Positions 5,822 through 14,002 of a DNA stretch of 33,800 nucleotides are shown here, one piece after another (position 1 is the stretch's first letter; each line of letters starts with the position of its first letter). The DNA is taken from assembly GCA_905479125.1 (NCBI GenBank), contig CAJQLI010000300.1:1-33800 (forward strand), in the 5' to 3' direction. A program made the position numbers and the translations under genes. Origin of the DNA: an uncultured Alphaproteobacteria bacterium (GTDB lineage Bacteria; Pseudomonadota; Alphaproteobacteria; MPNO01; UBA830). Below the pieces are notes generated by a model. That model was not told where the DNA came from and ran no database searches. It saw only the letters and a program-made list of their open reading frames with translations.

Positions 5822-7225
5822 TCAGCGCTGGGTCAGCTTGAATTCTATCCGCCGGTTACGGCGATAGGCGACCTCGTCGTTTCGCGCGTCCAATGGCTGA
5901 AATTGGCCGAATCCGGCCGCGACAAGCCGCTTGGCCGGGACCCCGAATGCGCGAAGCTGTTTCACGACCGCGATGGCGCGGGCTGATGACAATTCCCAGT
6001 TGGACGGAAATTTGGCGGTTCGTATGGGCAGGTTGTCTGTATGTCCGTCAACCCGCAGGACCCAGTTAAGCCCATCCGGGATGCGGTTCGATATTTCGTT
6101 CAACGTTTTTGCGAGCTTCTCGATCTGTCCTCTGCCGCCGGGGTTCAGGTCCGACGAGGCGGAGGGAAACAATACTTCTGACTGGAACACGAAACGGTCG
6201 CCGACAATGCGGATATCCTGCTGATTGCCGAGGGCCTCGCGCAGCCGCCCGAAAAATTCTGACCGGTAGCGGGCAAGTTCCGCGACCTTGCTGGCAAGTG
6301 CCTGGTTCAGACGTTTGCCCAGCGCGGTGATCTGCACATTCTGTTCCGCTGCCCTGGCTTCCGATGCGCCGAGGGCGGCGTTGAGCCGGGCAAGCTGACG
6401 CCGGAGCGCGACGAGCTGACGGTTCAGCGCCGCGACCTGTTTCTTGGCCTCGGCGCTTTCACGTTGTTCGTCCGTCAGGTCCTCGCCGATCCGCTGCGCC
6501 TGTGCGCCGAGCTCTGCGATGGTGAGATTTTTCTGCGCAATATCCTTTTGTGCAAGCGCCGTGCGTTCCTGTTCGGTCGAAAGCTTTGCTTCGAGTTCTT
6601 TCGACCGGTCGCGAAGCGCCGTGAGTGATGCGTCGCGGGTCTGCACGGTGGCGGCAAGTTCGCCAACCCGCTTTTCCAGGCTTGTACGAAGCTCGCGCAG
6701 CGCCTTTAAATCCCGGTTGAGTTGGGCGATCTCGCCAAGCTGCGCCTCGATCATGGACTTGTCCGCGGTAACCGATTTTCGCGCTTCTTCCAACTCTGCG
6801 GCGGTGCTGTTGGCGGATGCCAGGGCGGTATCGAGTTTTCCCTGTAGGTCGTCCCGCGCGCGTGTCGCATCGGCGAGCATGGATTCCAGTGCATCTTTCT
6901 GGGGCAGCAGCTCAGACAGTTGGCTCGACAGACGTTCGCGGGTGGCGGTCGACGAGGACAGATCTGCCGATAATTGCGAAACTTCGTCCCGGAGCCGGAC
7001 ATTCGCCGTGCGTTCCAGCGACAGCATTTCGCCAAGCTCGGCGACCTGACGGTTCAGGCGTTCGAGCGCCTGGTTTCGACCGGACAGCATTTCACTCAGG
7101 AAAAACTGCGCCAGCGTGAAGACCATCAGCAGGAAAATAATAATAATAAGCAGCGCTGAAAGCGCATCGACAAAGCCGGGCCAGATATCGAGCGTGGTTC
7201 GCTGTCGCCGCGACGAGCCGGGCAT
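5822..7225 (-). CDS. MotB-like protein: one TM helix, long coiled coil, OmpA peptidoglycan-binding domain
   Basis: 467 residues. A short cytoplasmic N-terminus leads into a single membrane helix (about 15-43) beginning PGFVDALSALLIIIIFLLM. Asp20 is placed like the proton-binding Asp of MotB, TolR and ExbD. A long charged coiled coil fills about residues 50-310. The C-terminal OmpA-like domain (about 335-467) keeps the peptidoglycan-binding signature VDGHTDN (Asp about 397), NWELSSARA and NRRIEF. It starts 24 bp after the MotA-like gene with a GGGGGA ribosome site, so the two are co-expressed. Together they probably form an inner-membrane proton channel anchored to peptidoglycan. It is not the flagellar stator by context (no flagellar genes) and the coiled coil is far longer. 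It is often annotated simply as a peptidoglycan-binding protein. Confidence 0.85.
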   Translation of the reverse strand: MPGSSRRQRTTLDIWPGFVDALSALLIIIIFLLMVFTLAQFFLSEMLSGRNQALERLNRQVAELGEMLSLERTANVRLRDEVSQLSADLSSSTATRERLSSQLSELLPQKDALESMLADATRARDDLQGKLDTALASANSTAAELEEARKSVTADKSMIEAQLGEIAQLNRDLKALRELRTSLEKRVGELAATVQTRDASLTALRDRSKELEAKLSTEQERTALAQKDIAQKNLTIAELGAQAQRIGEDLTDEQRESAEAKKQVAALNRQLVALRRQLARLNAALGASEARAAEQNVQITALGKRLNQALASKVAELARYRSEFFGRLREALGNQQDIRIVGDRFVFQSEVLFPSASSDLNPGGRGQIEKLAKTLNEISNRIPDGLNWVLRVDGHTDNLPIRTAKFPSNWELSSARAIAVVKQLRAFGVPAKRLVAAGFGQFQPLDARNDEVAYRRNRRIEFKLTQR

Positions 7226-7249
7226 TTACTTTATTCCCCCGCCGCGGGC

Positions 7250-8401
7250 CTACCGGCCCGCTTTTTCGGCGATCGCCGCGAGGGTACGCGACAGGACCCG
7301 TATTTCACTCCGCAATTCACCGATCATCTCGGCCCGCCCGGTGGCTGTTTCTTCGAGCAGGCGGGAAAGGTGGATGTCGATATTACGGATATGGGCCGGA
7401 ACTTCGTCGCTCCCGGAACCGCTGCCGAGTGCCGGCCGGTTCAGACTTTCTTCCAACCGCGACAGGATAGGTTTCAGGTCCATCTGGCTCTCCGCCAGTT
7501 TCACCATCAGGTTCTGTTCGGTCTTCATCTGGTCGGTAAGCGTCCCCAGGCGGTCCGCAAGATCGGTGATTCCCGAATTCGCACCGATCCGTGATTCCTC
7601 TCCGCGCTGCAGGGTACGTTGCAGGTTTTCCAGCCCGTCGGCGGTCTGTTCGAGCAGGGCCTGCACATAGGCCGGGACGGACTGATCCCCTTCGCCGATT
7701 GATCCGCCGGAACCCAGCCGTGTCTGGCCGGACAACCAGTCTTCCAGTTCGTTGTAAAACCGGTTCTGCGCCTGTCCGGCCTGAAGTTCGAGAAAGCCCA
7801 GAACCAGAGAGCCCGCAAGTCCGAACAACGACGATGAAAATGCCGTGCCCATGCCTGATAACGGCGCCTGCAGGCCTTTCTTGAGGTCGTCGAACACGGT
7901 GCCCATTTCGCCGGACCCGACATTGAGGGTGGCGATAACGTCGCTGACTGCGCCGATGGTCTGCAACAACCCCCAGAACGTGCCCAGCAGGCCGAGGAAA
8001 ATCAGCAGGCCGATCAGGTAGCGGGAAATATCGCGGGATTCATCCAGCCTCGATGCCAGCCCGTCCAGAAGCGAGCGCATCGACATCGTCGACAGGCTGA
8101 ACCTTGCCGTGCGTTCGCCGAGCATGGCCGCCATTGGCGCCAGCATGCGCGGTTCAGGTGACGCGGACAGCGTTGGCTGACCGGCGCGAAAGCTCTCGAG
8201 CCAGGCAACATCGCTGGTCAGGACGAAAACAGTCCGGAAAATATAGACGATGCCGAGAAGCAGAACGCCGATGATAAGGCCGTTCAAGGCTGCGTTTGCC
8301 ATGAACGCATCCCGGATGCCGCCGGACAGAACCGCTGCAAGCACAAGCACGGCGCCGAGGAAGACGACCATTCGGATCAGATAGCGCCGCGGGTGGGTCA
8401 T
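7250..8401 (-). CDS. MotA/TolQ/ExbB-like channel protein with long cytoplasmic tail
   Basis: 383 residues. Four membrane helices are predicted: about 10-30, 37-57, 127-150 and 178-202. The third and fourth carry GLLGTFWGLLQTIGAV and GTAFSSSLFGLAGSLVLGF, the conserved pore helices of the MotA/TolQ/ExbB superfamily. Residues about 205-383 form a hydrophilic tail of heptad-like helices, much longer than in TolQ. The partner gene (MotB-like) follows immediately, matching the paired organisation of ion-driven motors. The cluster has its own tolQR elsewhere in this window (21463-22653), so this is a distinct motor. Zorya ZorA also has a MotA-like channel with a long tail, but no other Zorya gene is present. 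Cargo or purpose is unknown. Confidence 0.84.
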   Translation of the reverse strand: MTHPRRYLIRMVVFLGAVLVLAAVLSGGIRDAFMANAALNGLIIGVLLLGIVYIFRTVFVLTSDVAWLESFRAGQPTLSASPEPRMLAPMAAMLGERTARFSLSTMSMRSLLDGLASRLDESRDISRYLIGLLIFLGLLGTFWGLLQTIGAVSDVIATLNVGSGEMGTVFDDLKKGLQAPLSGMGTAFSSSLFGLAGSLVLGFLELQAGQAQNRFYNELEDWLSGQTRLGSGGSIGEGDQSVPAYVQALLEQTADGLENLQRTLQRGEESRIGANSGITDLADRLGTLTDQMKTEQNLMVKLAESQMDLKPILSRLEESLNRPALGSGSGSDEVPAHIRNIDIHLSRLLEETATGRAEMIGELRSEIRVLSRTLAAIAEKAGR

Positions 8402-8466
8402 CGTCAGGTCGGCTCCGTCAGCTGGCTGTCAGCGGGAAATCGTGGGACGTGGGCGGTGGGCGCGCA

Positions 8467-9495
8467 TTATCTTTTTGTGACGATAACATCTACCCGGTCA
8501 GGCGGGCCGCCTTCGGATTTGTTTCCGAGTGCCCGCACGTCGATCCGCGTGCTGCGCACGCCTTCCTTGATCAGGCGCGAGCGAACGGCAAGTGCCCGGG
8601 ACAGGGACATGCGACGGGCCTGGCTCGGCGTTTGTGCACCACCGCCGGAATAGGCCAGCAGCTGAAGGCGCAATGACTCGTCGGCCTTGAGCGATTTCGC
8701 GATGTTATCGAGTTGCCCGCCCGCGGCGTTTTCTACCGCGGCCGCGCCGGCGCCGAACATCAGTCGGAACTGTTGGCCGGCGGCGAGCTTTCCGCCGGTC
8801 GCGGGGGCCGAGGTCAGGGCTGCCGTCTGTGTGGGCTGAGCGGCGGGTTTGGGTGTCGGTCGTGCAGCCAGGGGGGCGGGCGGTGCAGGTGGCGGTGCAA
8901 GTGTCGGCGCTGGCGGCGGTGGTGCGACGCGGGTCGGGGCGCCGGGCTTGAATGAAGGCGCCGCGGGCGGCGAAACGGGCAGGGGCGGCGCACTCGCACG
9001 TTGCTGTATGGCGGGTGCCGCTGGAACCTTGGGTGCGGCCGGCGGCTTTGCGGCGATCACCGGTGCTGCCGGGGGCGTGATGCGCGGTGCGGCAGGCCTG
9101 CTGAGAGGCTTCGGCTGTGCAGCCCTGACAGGCGCCGGACGGGCGACCATCGGACGTTTCATTTGAGTGGGCGGTTTGAGGGCGAGCCCGTTGGAGACAG
9201 GTACGGCACTGGCTCGCGGTGCGGCGGGTGTGGCCGGCGCAAACCGGCGGCTGCCGTTCTGACGGACATTGGGCATCAGCAGCGAGCGTACGCCGGGCCG
9301 AAGCATCTGCGGAACGTTCTGCGGGGTGCCGAGCGAATCAAGCACACTGAGGTCGACCGACACGGACCCGGCATGGCGCTGCGCCTGGGCTGTCGGTGGC
9401 GTGACAAGGGCGGCGGTTACAACAGCGAATGCCGCGGCGGTTAAAATGCGTGGTGCAGCGGCCGATAAATGCCGTGCAAATCTGGGAGCCATCAT
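8467..9495 (-). CDS. Secreted Pro/Ala-rich protein with degenerate OmpA-like domain
   Basis: 342 residues from ATG 9495. A signal peptide occupies about the first 38 residues, with a likely AQA/Q cleavage site. A long Pro/Ala-rich, low-complexity linker (about 95-225) follows. The C-terminal 120 residues resemble an OmpA-like fold (SLSRALAVRSRLIKEGV, then PDRVDVIV). However, the usual G-H-T-D signature is replaced by LAYSGGG and the N-x-R-V-E motif by P-D-R-V-D, so peptidoglycan binding is doubtful. A TTG six bases upstream (9501) is in frame, but the tandem ATGs at 9495 and 9492 look better. It is transcribed just ahead of the MotA-like gene (65-bp gap) and is plausibly a periplasmic partner of that motor. 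Confidence 0.72.
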   Translation of the reverse strand: MMAPRFARHLSAAAPRILTAAAFAVVTAALVTPPTAQAQRHAGSVSVDLSVLDSLGTPQNVPQMLRPGVRSLLMPNVRQNGSRRFAPATPAAPRASAVPVSNGLALKPPTQMKRPMVARPAPVRAAQPKPLSRPAAPRITPPAAPVIAAKPPAAPKVPAAPAIQQRASAPPLPVSPPAAPSFKPGAPTRVAPPPPAPTLAPPPAPPAPLAARPTPKPAAQPTQTAALTSAPATGGKLAAGQQFRLMFGAGAAAVENAAGGQLDNIAKSLKADESLRLQLLAYSGGGAQTPSQARRMSLSRALAVRSRLIKEGVRSTRIDVRALGNKSEGGPPDRVDVIVTKR

Positions 9496-9626
9496 TTCCA
9501 ACCCGAATTATGAACGCGGTACCGGGCCTGATCCTGAGGCTCCGGACAGGGCAACATAGCTGAGAGCGGGTGCGGCGACAACCGCTTTGGCAAGGTGTTA
9601 ATCAAGCAACCCATTGAAAATGCGGA

Positions 9627-10448
9627 TCAATCGGTGAGCTTTAGCCCTTCGTTGCGGACCGCTTCCATCAGCATTTTCCGCAGGGGGTCATACAGGTGCT
9701 GATTTGCCGCGAGGATCGAGTCGCCATAGAGCATGTTGTCACGCCCGTCGATCTGGCTTACCAGCCCGCCGGCTTCGCGGACGATGACAATTCCACCTGC
9801 CACATCCCAGGGTGACAGGGCCGTTTCCCAGAAGCCTTCGTAGCGTCCGGCAGCGACATAGGCGAGGTCGAGCGCCGCGGAGCCCTGGCGGCGGACCCCG
9901 GCCGTGCGGTTCATCACGACATTGAGCATCGCGGAGAAGGCTTTTTTGCCCGGCCGGTTGCCAAAGGGAATGCCGGTCGCCAGCAGCGCATCACGCATAT
10001 CGCTGCGTCCGGAAACCCGCAGGCGTTGCCGGTTCAGATAGGCGCCTTCATTGCGCTCGGCCCAGAAAACCTCGTCCCGGACAGGCTCGTAAACCATGCC
10101 GGCGACAAGCTCCTTGTCGCGTTCGACCGCGATGGAAATTGAAAAATGGGGGATGCCGTGAAGGAAATTCGTCGTGCCGTCGATCGGATCGATAATCCAG
10201 CGCTCGTTCGCGTTTTCACCTTCGATCGTGCCGCCTTCTTCCATCAGGAAGCCGAACCCGGGACGTGCCTTGTGCAGTTCCTCGTGCAGAATTTCTTCGG
10301 TGCGTTTATCCGCTTCCGACACGAAATCGCCGGGCCCTTTGCGGGAAACCTGCAGCTGTTCGACTTCGCCGAAATCGCGCATCAGCAGTCGCGACGCCTT
10401 GCGGGCGGCATTATTCATTACGTTAATAAGGGGGGTCGGCATCGACAT
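9627..10448 (-). CDS. suhB: Inositol monophosphatase family protein
   Basis: The 273-residue product has the lithium-sensitive phosphatase motifs: Glu70-Glu71 in FLMEEGG, the metal-binding WIIDPIDGTTNF (84-95) and SPWDVAGG (212-219). It hydrolyses inositol monophosphate or related sugar phosphates such as 3'-phosphoadenosine derivatives; the SuhB branch also acts in rRNA antitermination. The frame extends to 10502, but the first 18 residues are unlike the family. ATG 10448, with GGAAAG 11 bases upstream, is preferred. It lies 65 bp after efp on the same strand. Confidence 0.88.
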   Translation of the reverse strand: MSMPTPLINVMNNAARKASRLLMRDFGEVEQLQVSRKGPGDFVSEADKRTEEILHEELHKARPGFGFLMEEGGTIEGENANERWIIDPIDGTTNFLHGIPHFSISIAVERDKELVAGMVYEPVRDEVFWAERNEGAYLNRQRLRVSGRSDMRDALLATGIPFGNRPGKKAFSAMLNVVMNRTAGVRRQGSAALDLAYVAAGRYEGFWETALSPWDVAGGIVIVREAGGLVSQIDGRDNMLYGDSILAANQHLYDPLRKMLMEAVRNEGLKLTD

Positions 10449-10513
10449 TGCGTTTTCGGCTTTCCTGCAATACCGGGCCCGGAATACCAGGAATGCCGGC
10501 AAATGGGACGATA

Positions 10514-11080
10514 TCAGTCCTTGGCGCGCTCTACGTAGGTGGCGTCTTCGGTGTTCACGACGATCCGTGTGCCTGTCCCGATATGTGGCGGGACCATCAC
10601 GCGGACGCCGTTTTCGACCATGGCCGGCTTATAGGAAGACGACGCGGTCTGGCCTTTCACCACCGCGTCCGCTTCCGTGACCTCCATGGTGACGTGCTGC
10701 GGCAGTTTTGCCCCCGCGACCACGCCGTCGATCAGCTCTGCTGTGACGACCATGCCGTCCTGCAGGAACGCCGCCGAATCCCCGATATCGTCTTTCGCGA
10801 GGGAAAACTGTTCATAGGATTCGCTGTCCATGAACATGATCTGTTCGTCTTCGGCATAGAGATACGTCGCGTCTCTTTCCTCGACCATCAGCTTTTCGAC
10901 GGTCTCGCCGGTCCGGAAGCGTTCGTTGGTCTTATTGCCGGATTTCAGGTCGCGCATTTCGACCTGGATAAAGGCATTGCCCTTGCCGGGCAGCAGTATC
11001 TCGGTTTTGAGTACGCGCCATTGCTTGTTGTCATGCTCGATGACGTTGCCGCCTCGAATGGTATTAGCCTGGATTTTCAT
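10514..11080 (-). CDS. efp: Elongation factor P
   Basis: 188 residues with three beta-barrel domains. EF-P relieves ribosome stalling at polyproline stretches. The domain I loop LLPGKGNAF has Lys33 at the site lysylated in E. coli (Lys34). The C-terminal domain ends VMVPPHIGTGTRIVVNTED, the standard OB-fold signature. The modification enzymes epmB (91 bp upstream on the same strand) and epmA (divergent) are both present, so beta-lysylation of Lys33 is expected. Proline-rich products in this window (tolA, cpoB, the OmpA-like protein) are natural EF-P clients. ATG 11080 gives the canonical MKIQANTIR start. Confidence 0.97.
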   Translation of the reverse strand: MKIQANTIRGGNVIEHDNKQWRVLKTEILLPGKGNAFIQVEMRDLKSGNKTNERFRTGETVEKLMVEERDATYLYAEDEQIMFMDSESYEQFSLAKDDIGDSAAFLQDGMVVTAELIDGVVAGAKLPQHVTMEVTEADAVVKGQTASSSYKPAMVENGVRVMVPPHIGTGTRIVVNTEDATYVERAKD

Positions 11081-11171
11081 CCTGCAGATCCGCTTTGTAA
11101 GTTTTCCGGGTAAGGGCGGCGGAAACTATCAGCTTGCCCCGGAATTGGCAATCATATCGGCAGCTTCCGAA

Positions 11172-12218
11172 TCACCCATCATTATCGGCATAATCGTGTG
11201 TTTGGCCGCGGAAATCGCGCAAATTCCATCTGCCGGGGAGTGCGCCGTCAGGGGTGACGTCCTGTGCCGGGGCTTTGCCGTGGCCGCCGGGGATATCGAC
11301 CACATAGGTCGGCTGGCACAGGCCTGAAATATTGCCACGCAGCGCGGATACCAGCGCGCGTCCTTCCTCCAGCGTCAGCCGGAACTTTGCCGTGCCGCGG
11401 GCGCGGTCGGGGTGGTGCAGGTAATAAGGTTTGACCTTCAGCGCGATCAGGCGGCGCATCAGGTCGGTCAGTGCATCAACGGTGTTGTTCACGCCTTTGA
11501 GCAGCACCGTCTGCGACAACAGCGGGATGCCGGCCCGGGTCAGCCGGTCGCAGGCGGCGGCAACATCATCGGTCAGTTCGCGGGCGTGGTTGGTGTGCAG
11601 CGCCATCCAGACGGGGATGTCCGATGTCAGCGCCGCGATCAGCCCGTCGGTCACGCGGTCGGGCAGGATGACCGGCACGCGGGTGTGGATGCGCAGGTTG
11701 TTCAGGTGCGGGATTGCATTCAGACGGGCGACGATGCGAGCCAGACGCACGTCCGACAGCGACAGCGGGTCGCCACCGGTCAGAATGACTTCGCGAATCC
11801 CGGGGTGCTCTTCGATGTATCGGTAGGCGACCTCCAGGTCGGCGGCGGTTGGCGTGCCCGCCGCCCGGCCCACGCGGTCGCGGCGAAAGCAGTACCGGCA
11901 ATAGACGGGGCAGGCCAGTGTCGGCATCAGCAGCACGCGGTCGGGATAGCGATGAACAAGACCGCGGACCGGTGAATGGGTCTCGTCGCCGATGGGATCG
12001 TCAAGTTCGTCATCGGCCCGGATCAGTTCGGCAGGGTCAGGCACGAACTGGCGCGCGATTGGATCAGTCGGGTCGGCCGGATCTATCAGTGCCGCAAGTC
12101 CCGACGGGATCGCGATGCTGTATTCGGTGCCGACCGCATCGAGCGCGACGACCTGCGATTCGGCGGCGAGCCCTGCCCGGGCAAGGTCGGCACCGGTGCG
12201 CAGCGTGGCGGATTTCAT
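11172..12218 (-). CDS. epmB: EF-P beta-lysine 2,3-aminomutase
   Basis: A radical SAM enzyme of 348 residues that converts (S)-alpha-lysine to (R)-beta-lysine for transfer to EF-P. The CPVYCRYC motif (Cys103, Cys107, Cys110) binds the 4Fe-4S cluster. TGGDPLS (147-153) is the SAM-contacting region. IPGGHGKAP (309-317) holds the PLP lysine, Lys315. The length matches EpmB (about 340) and is shorter than catabolic lysine 2,3-aminomutases. Location beside efp and epmA fixes the role. Start ATG 12218; a 74-bp intergenic region separates it from divergent epmA, so promoters are shared. Confidence 0.93.
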   Translation of the reverse strand: MKSATLRTGADLARAGLAAESQVVALDAVGTEYSIAIPSGLAALIDPADPTDPIARQFVPDPAELIRADDELDDPIGDETHSPVRGLVHRYPDRVLLMPTLACPVYCRYCFRRDRVGRAAGTPTAADLEVAYRYIEEHPGIREVILTGGDPLSLSDVRLARIVARLNAIPHLNNLRIHTRVPVILPDRVTDGLIAALTSDIPVWMALHTNHARELTDDVAAACDRLTRAGIPLLSQTVLLKGVNNTVDALTDLMRRLIALKVKPYYLHHPDRARGTAKFRLTLEEGRALVSALRGNISGLCQPTYVVDIPGGHGKAPAQDVTPDGALPGRWNLRDFRGQTHDYADNDG

Positions 12219-12292
12219 GGCGTGCAGACCTGTTTAAGCGTGGTCGATGACAAAGGTGACGTTCCCTGCGTTGATGGGGCATTATCGCCGCC

Positions 12293-13363
12293 ATGAAGAA
12301 TAACGAAACCCCACCCGAAAAACCCGCCGCCGCCGCCTGGTGGCATCCCGACCGTTTTGAAGACCGCGCCGACGCTCTTGTCCGCCGTGCCGACATGGTC
12401 AAATCCGTCCGCGAATTTTTCGACCGGCGAGGCTATGTCGAGGTCGATACCCCGGCACTCCAGCTGTCGCCTGGGATGGAGCCGCACCTGACGGCGTTCG
12501 AAACAGCGCTGGGTGAGCCCAATGGCGACCGTCAGCCGGTCTACCTGCATACCTCACCCGAATTCGCGATGAAAAAACTGCTGGCGGCAGGGATGCAACG
12601 GATTTTCCAGCTTGCCCGCGTCTTCCGTGACGGCGAACGCTCGCCCCGGCATCATCCCGAATTCACCATGCTCGAATGGTACCAGACCGGTGCAGGTTGG
12701 CGGGATATCGCAGAAGAAGCCGCCGAGTTCGTGCGCGCCGCCTGCGGGCCGGTCGTGCAGCGTGGTGACGTGAGTTGCGACCTGAGCCAGCCATGGGAAT
12801 TCCTGTCCGTACAGGACGCGTTCGCGCGCCATGCCGGGATCGACCTGCTGGCGACGGCGGACGATCCGCTGAACCCCGATACGGACATGCTGTGCATGTT
12901 CGCAGACGGGCTCGGCATACGGACAGCCGATACCGATACCTGGGAAGATATATTCTTTCGTATCTACCTGGACCGGATCGAACCCCAGCTCGGTGTCGGT
13001 GCCGCGACGGTGCTGCATTCCTATCCGGCGGCCCTGGCGGCTCTGGCCCGGCTGTCGCCGGAAGACGTGCGCGTGTCAGACCGTTTCGAGATTTTTATCT
13101 GCGGGTTGGAGCTTGCCAACGGCTATGGCGAACTGACCGACGCCACTGAACAGCGCAGGCGCTTTGCCGTGATGACGGCGCAGCGCATTGCCGAAGGCCG
13201 CGCGCCGTATCCGGTGGATGAGGATTTTCTGGCCGCACTGGAAAACGGGATTCCGGATTGTGCCGGGATCGCGCTCGGCTTCGACCGGCTGGTCATGCTG
13301 GCCGCAGGGGCGGATCGGATCGAGGATGTCTTGTGGGCGCCGGTGGTAAACCCGGACGTCTAA
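12293..13363 (+). CDS. epmA: EF-P lysine--lysyltransferase (GenX/PoxA)
   Basis: 356 residues, a class II lysyl-tRNA synthetase catalytic core without an anticodon-binding domain. Motif 2 is [20 protein letters not shown] (109-128) and motif 3 is [13 protein letters not shown] near the C-terminus. It activates beta-lysine with ATP and transfers it to Lys33 of EF-P. The extra length over E. coli EpmA (325) is mainly an N-terminal leader. Divergent from epmB. Its TAA (13361-13363) overlaps the stop of thiE on the opposite strand by 4 bp. Confidence 0.93.
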   Translation: MKNNETPPEKPAAAAWWHPDRFEDRADALVRRADMVKSVREFFDRRGYVEVDTPALQLSPGMEPHLTAFETALGEPNGDRQPVYLHTSPEFAMKKLLAAGMQRIFQLARVFRDGERSPRHHPEFTMLEWYQTGAGWRDIAEEAAEFVRAACGPVVQRGDVSCDLSQPWEFLSVQDAFARHAGIDLLATADDPLNPDTDMLCMFADGLGIRTADTDTWEDIFFRIYLDRIEPQLGVGAATVLHSYPAALAALARLSPEDVRVSDRFEIFICGLELANGYGELTDATEQRRRFAVMTAQRIAEGRAPYPVDEDFLAALENGIPDCAGIALGFDRLVMLAAGADRIEDVLWAPVVNPDV

Positions 13364-13998
13364 CCCGCCATCTTTTCGTTGAATGCTTTCACCGCCGCGC
13401 CGGGACCGTCCTTGTGGTTCCAGACACCGCCGCCGACGGCGAGGAAATCTGCCCCGGCCTCGATAATCGTTTCACAATTATCGACCGTGATCCCGCCAAT
13501 GGCGACGCACGGGATGGTCATAAGTTCCTGCCACCAGGTCAGGATATCGGTGTCTGCCGGCGTGGTGATCTCTTTGGTGGTGGACGGAAAGAACGCGCCA
13601 AAGGCCACGTAATCGGCGCCCCGTTCGCCGGCATCGAAGGCAAGGTCGCGGTCGGCCTTGCAGGTGACGCCGACGATGGCCTCGTCACCGACAAGCCGCC
13701 GCGCGTCGTCATAAGGTGTGTCATCCTGGCCGACATGGACACCGTCGCAACCGAGTTCGGCGGCGAGATCGGCACGGTCATTCATGATAAAGGCGACGTC
13801 GCGGTCCTGCGCGACGGGCCGCAATATATCGCAGGCCCGCCGGATGTCGTCGTCCGACACGTCTTTCAGGCGAAGCTGAATGCAGGCGACGTCGCCGCCA
13901 TCCAGAGCCGCCGCCATGATTTCCGCGAATGCTTCCGGTCCCCCCGCGTCGAAAGACGGCGGGGTGATCAGGTAGAGCTGGCAGGATTCGGCGCGAAT
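13360..13998 (-). CDS. thiE: Thiamine-phosphate synthase, possible AUU start
   Basis: Joins HMP pyrophosphate and thiazole phosphate to make thiamine monophosphate. TIM-barrel motifs are present: [27 protein letters not shown] for pyrophosphate/Mg, [13 protein letters not shown] and VAIGGI. The only standard start codon (ATG 13917) would drop the first strand and leave 185 residues. Upstream in frame lies [19 protein letters not shown], which matches the family N-terminus, with no ATG, GTG or TTG before the in-frame TGA at 14047-14049. ATT at 13996-13998, with CAAGG 9 bases upstream, would give 212 residues, near the usual size. I infer an AUU start. Four bp separate it from the aldolase stop, so translational coupling is likely. 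Confidence 0.85.
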   Translation of the reverse strand: MRAESCQLYLITPPSFDAGGPEAFAEIMAAALDGGDVACIQLRLKDVSDDDIRRACDILRPVAQDRDVAFIMNDRADLAAELGCDGVHVGQDDTPYDDARRLVGDEAIVGVTCKADRDLAFDAGERGADYVAFGAFFPSTTKEITTPADTDILTWWQELMTIPCVAIGGITVDNCETIIEAGADFLAVGGGVWNHKDGPGAAVKAFNEKMAG

Positions 13999-14002
13999 GG
14001 GG

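Noticed and set aside
5822-9495. Zorya-type antiphage defence system
   Set aside because: ZorA/B-like architecture is suggestive, but no ZorC, ZorD or ZorE-like gene is adjacent; the neighbours are rpmE, suhB and efp, all housekeeping.
12554-13018. Long minus-strand frames inside epmA, and similar frames inside ruvB, tolA, ftsH and glmM
   Set aside because: These are antisense shadows of high-GC coding sequence; the opposite strand encodes complete conserved proteins.
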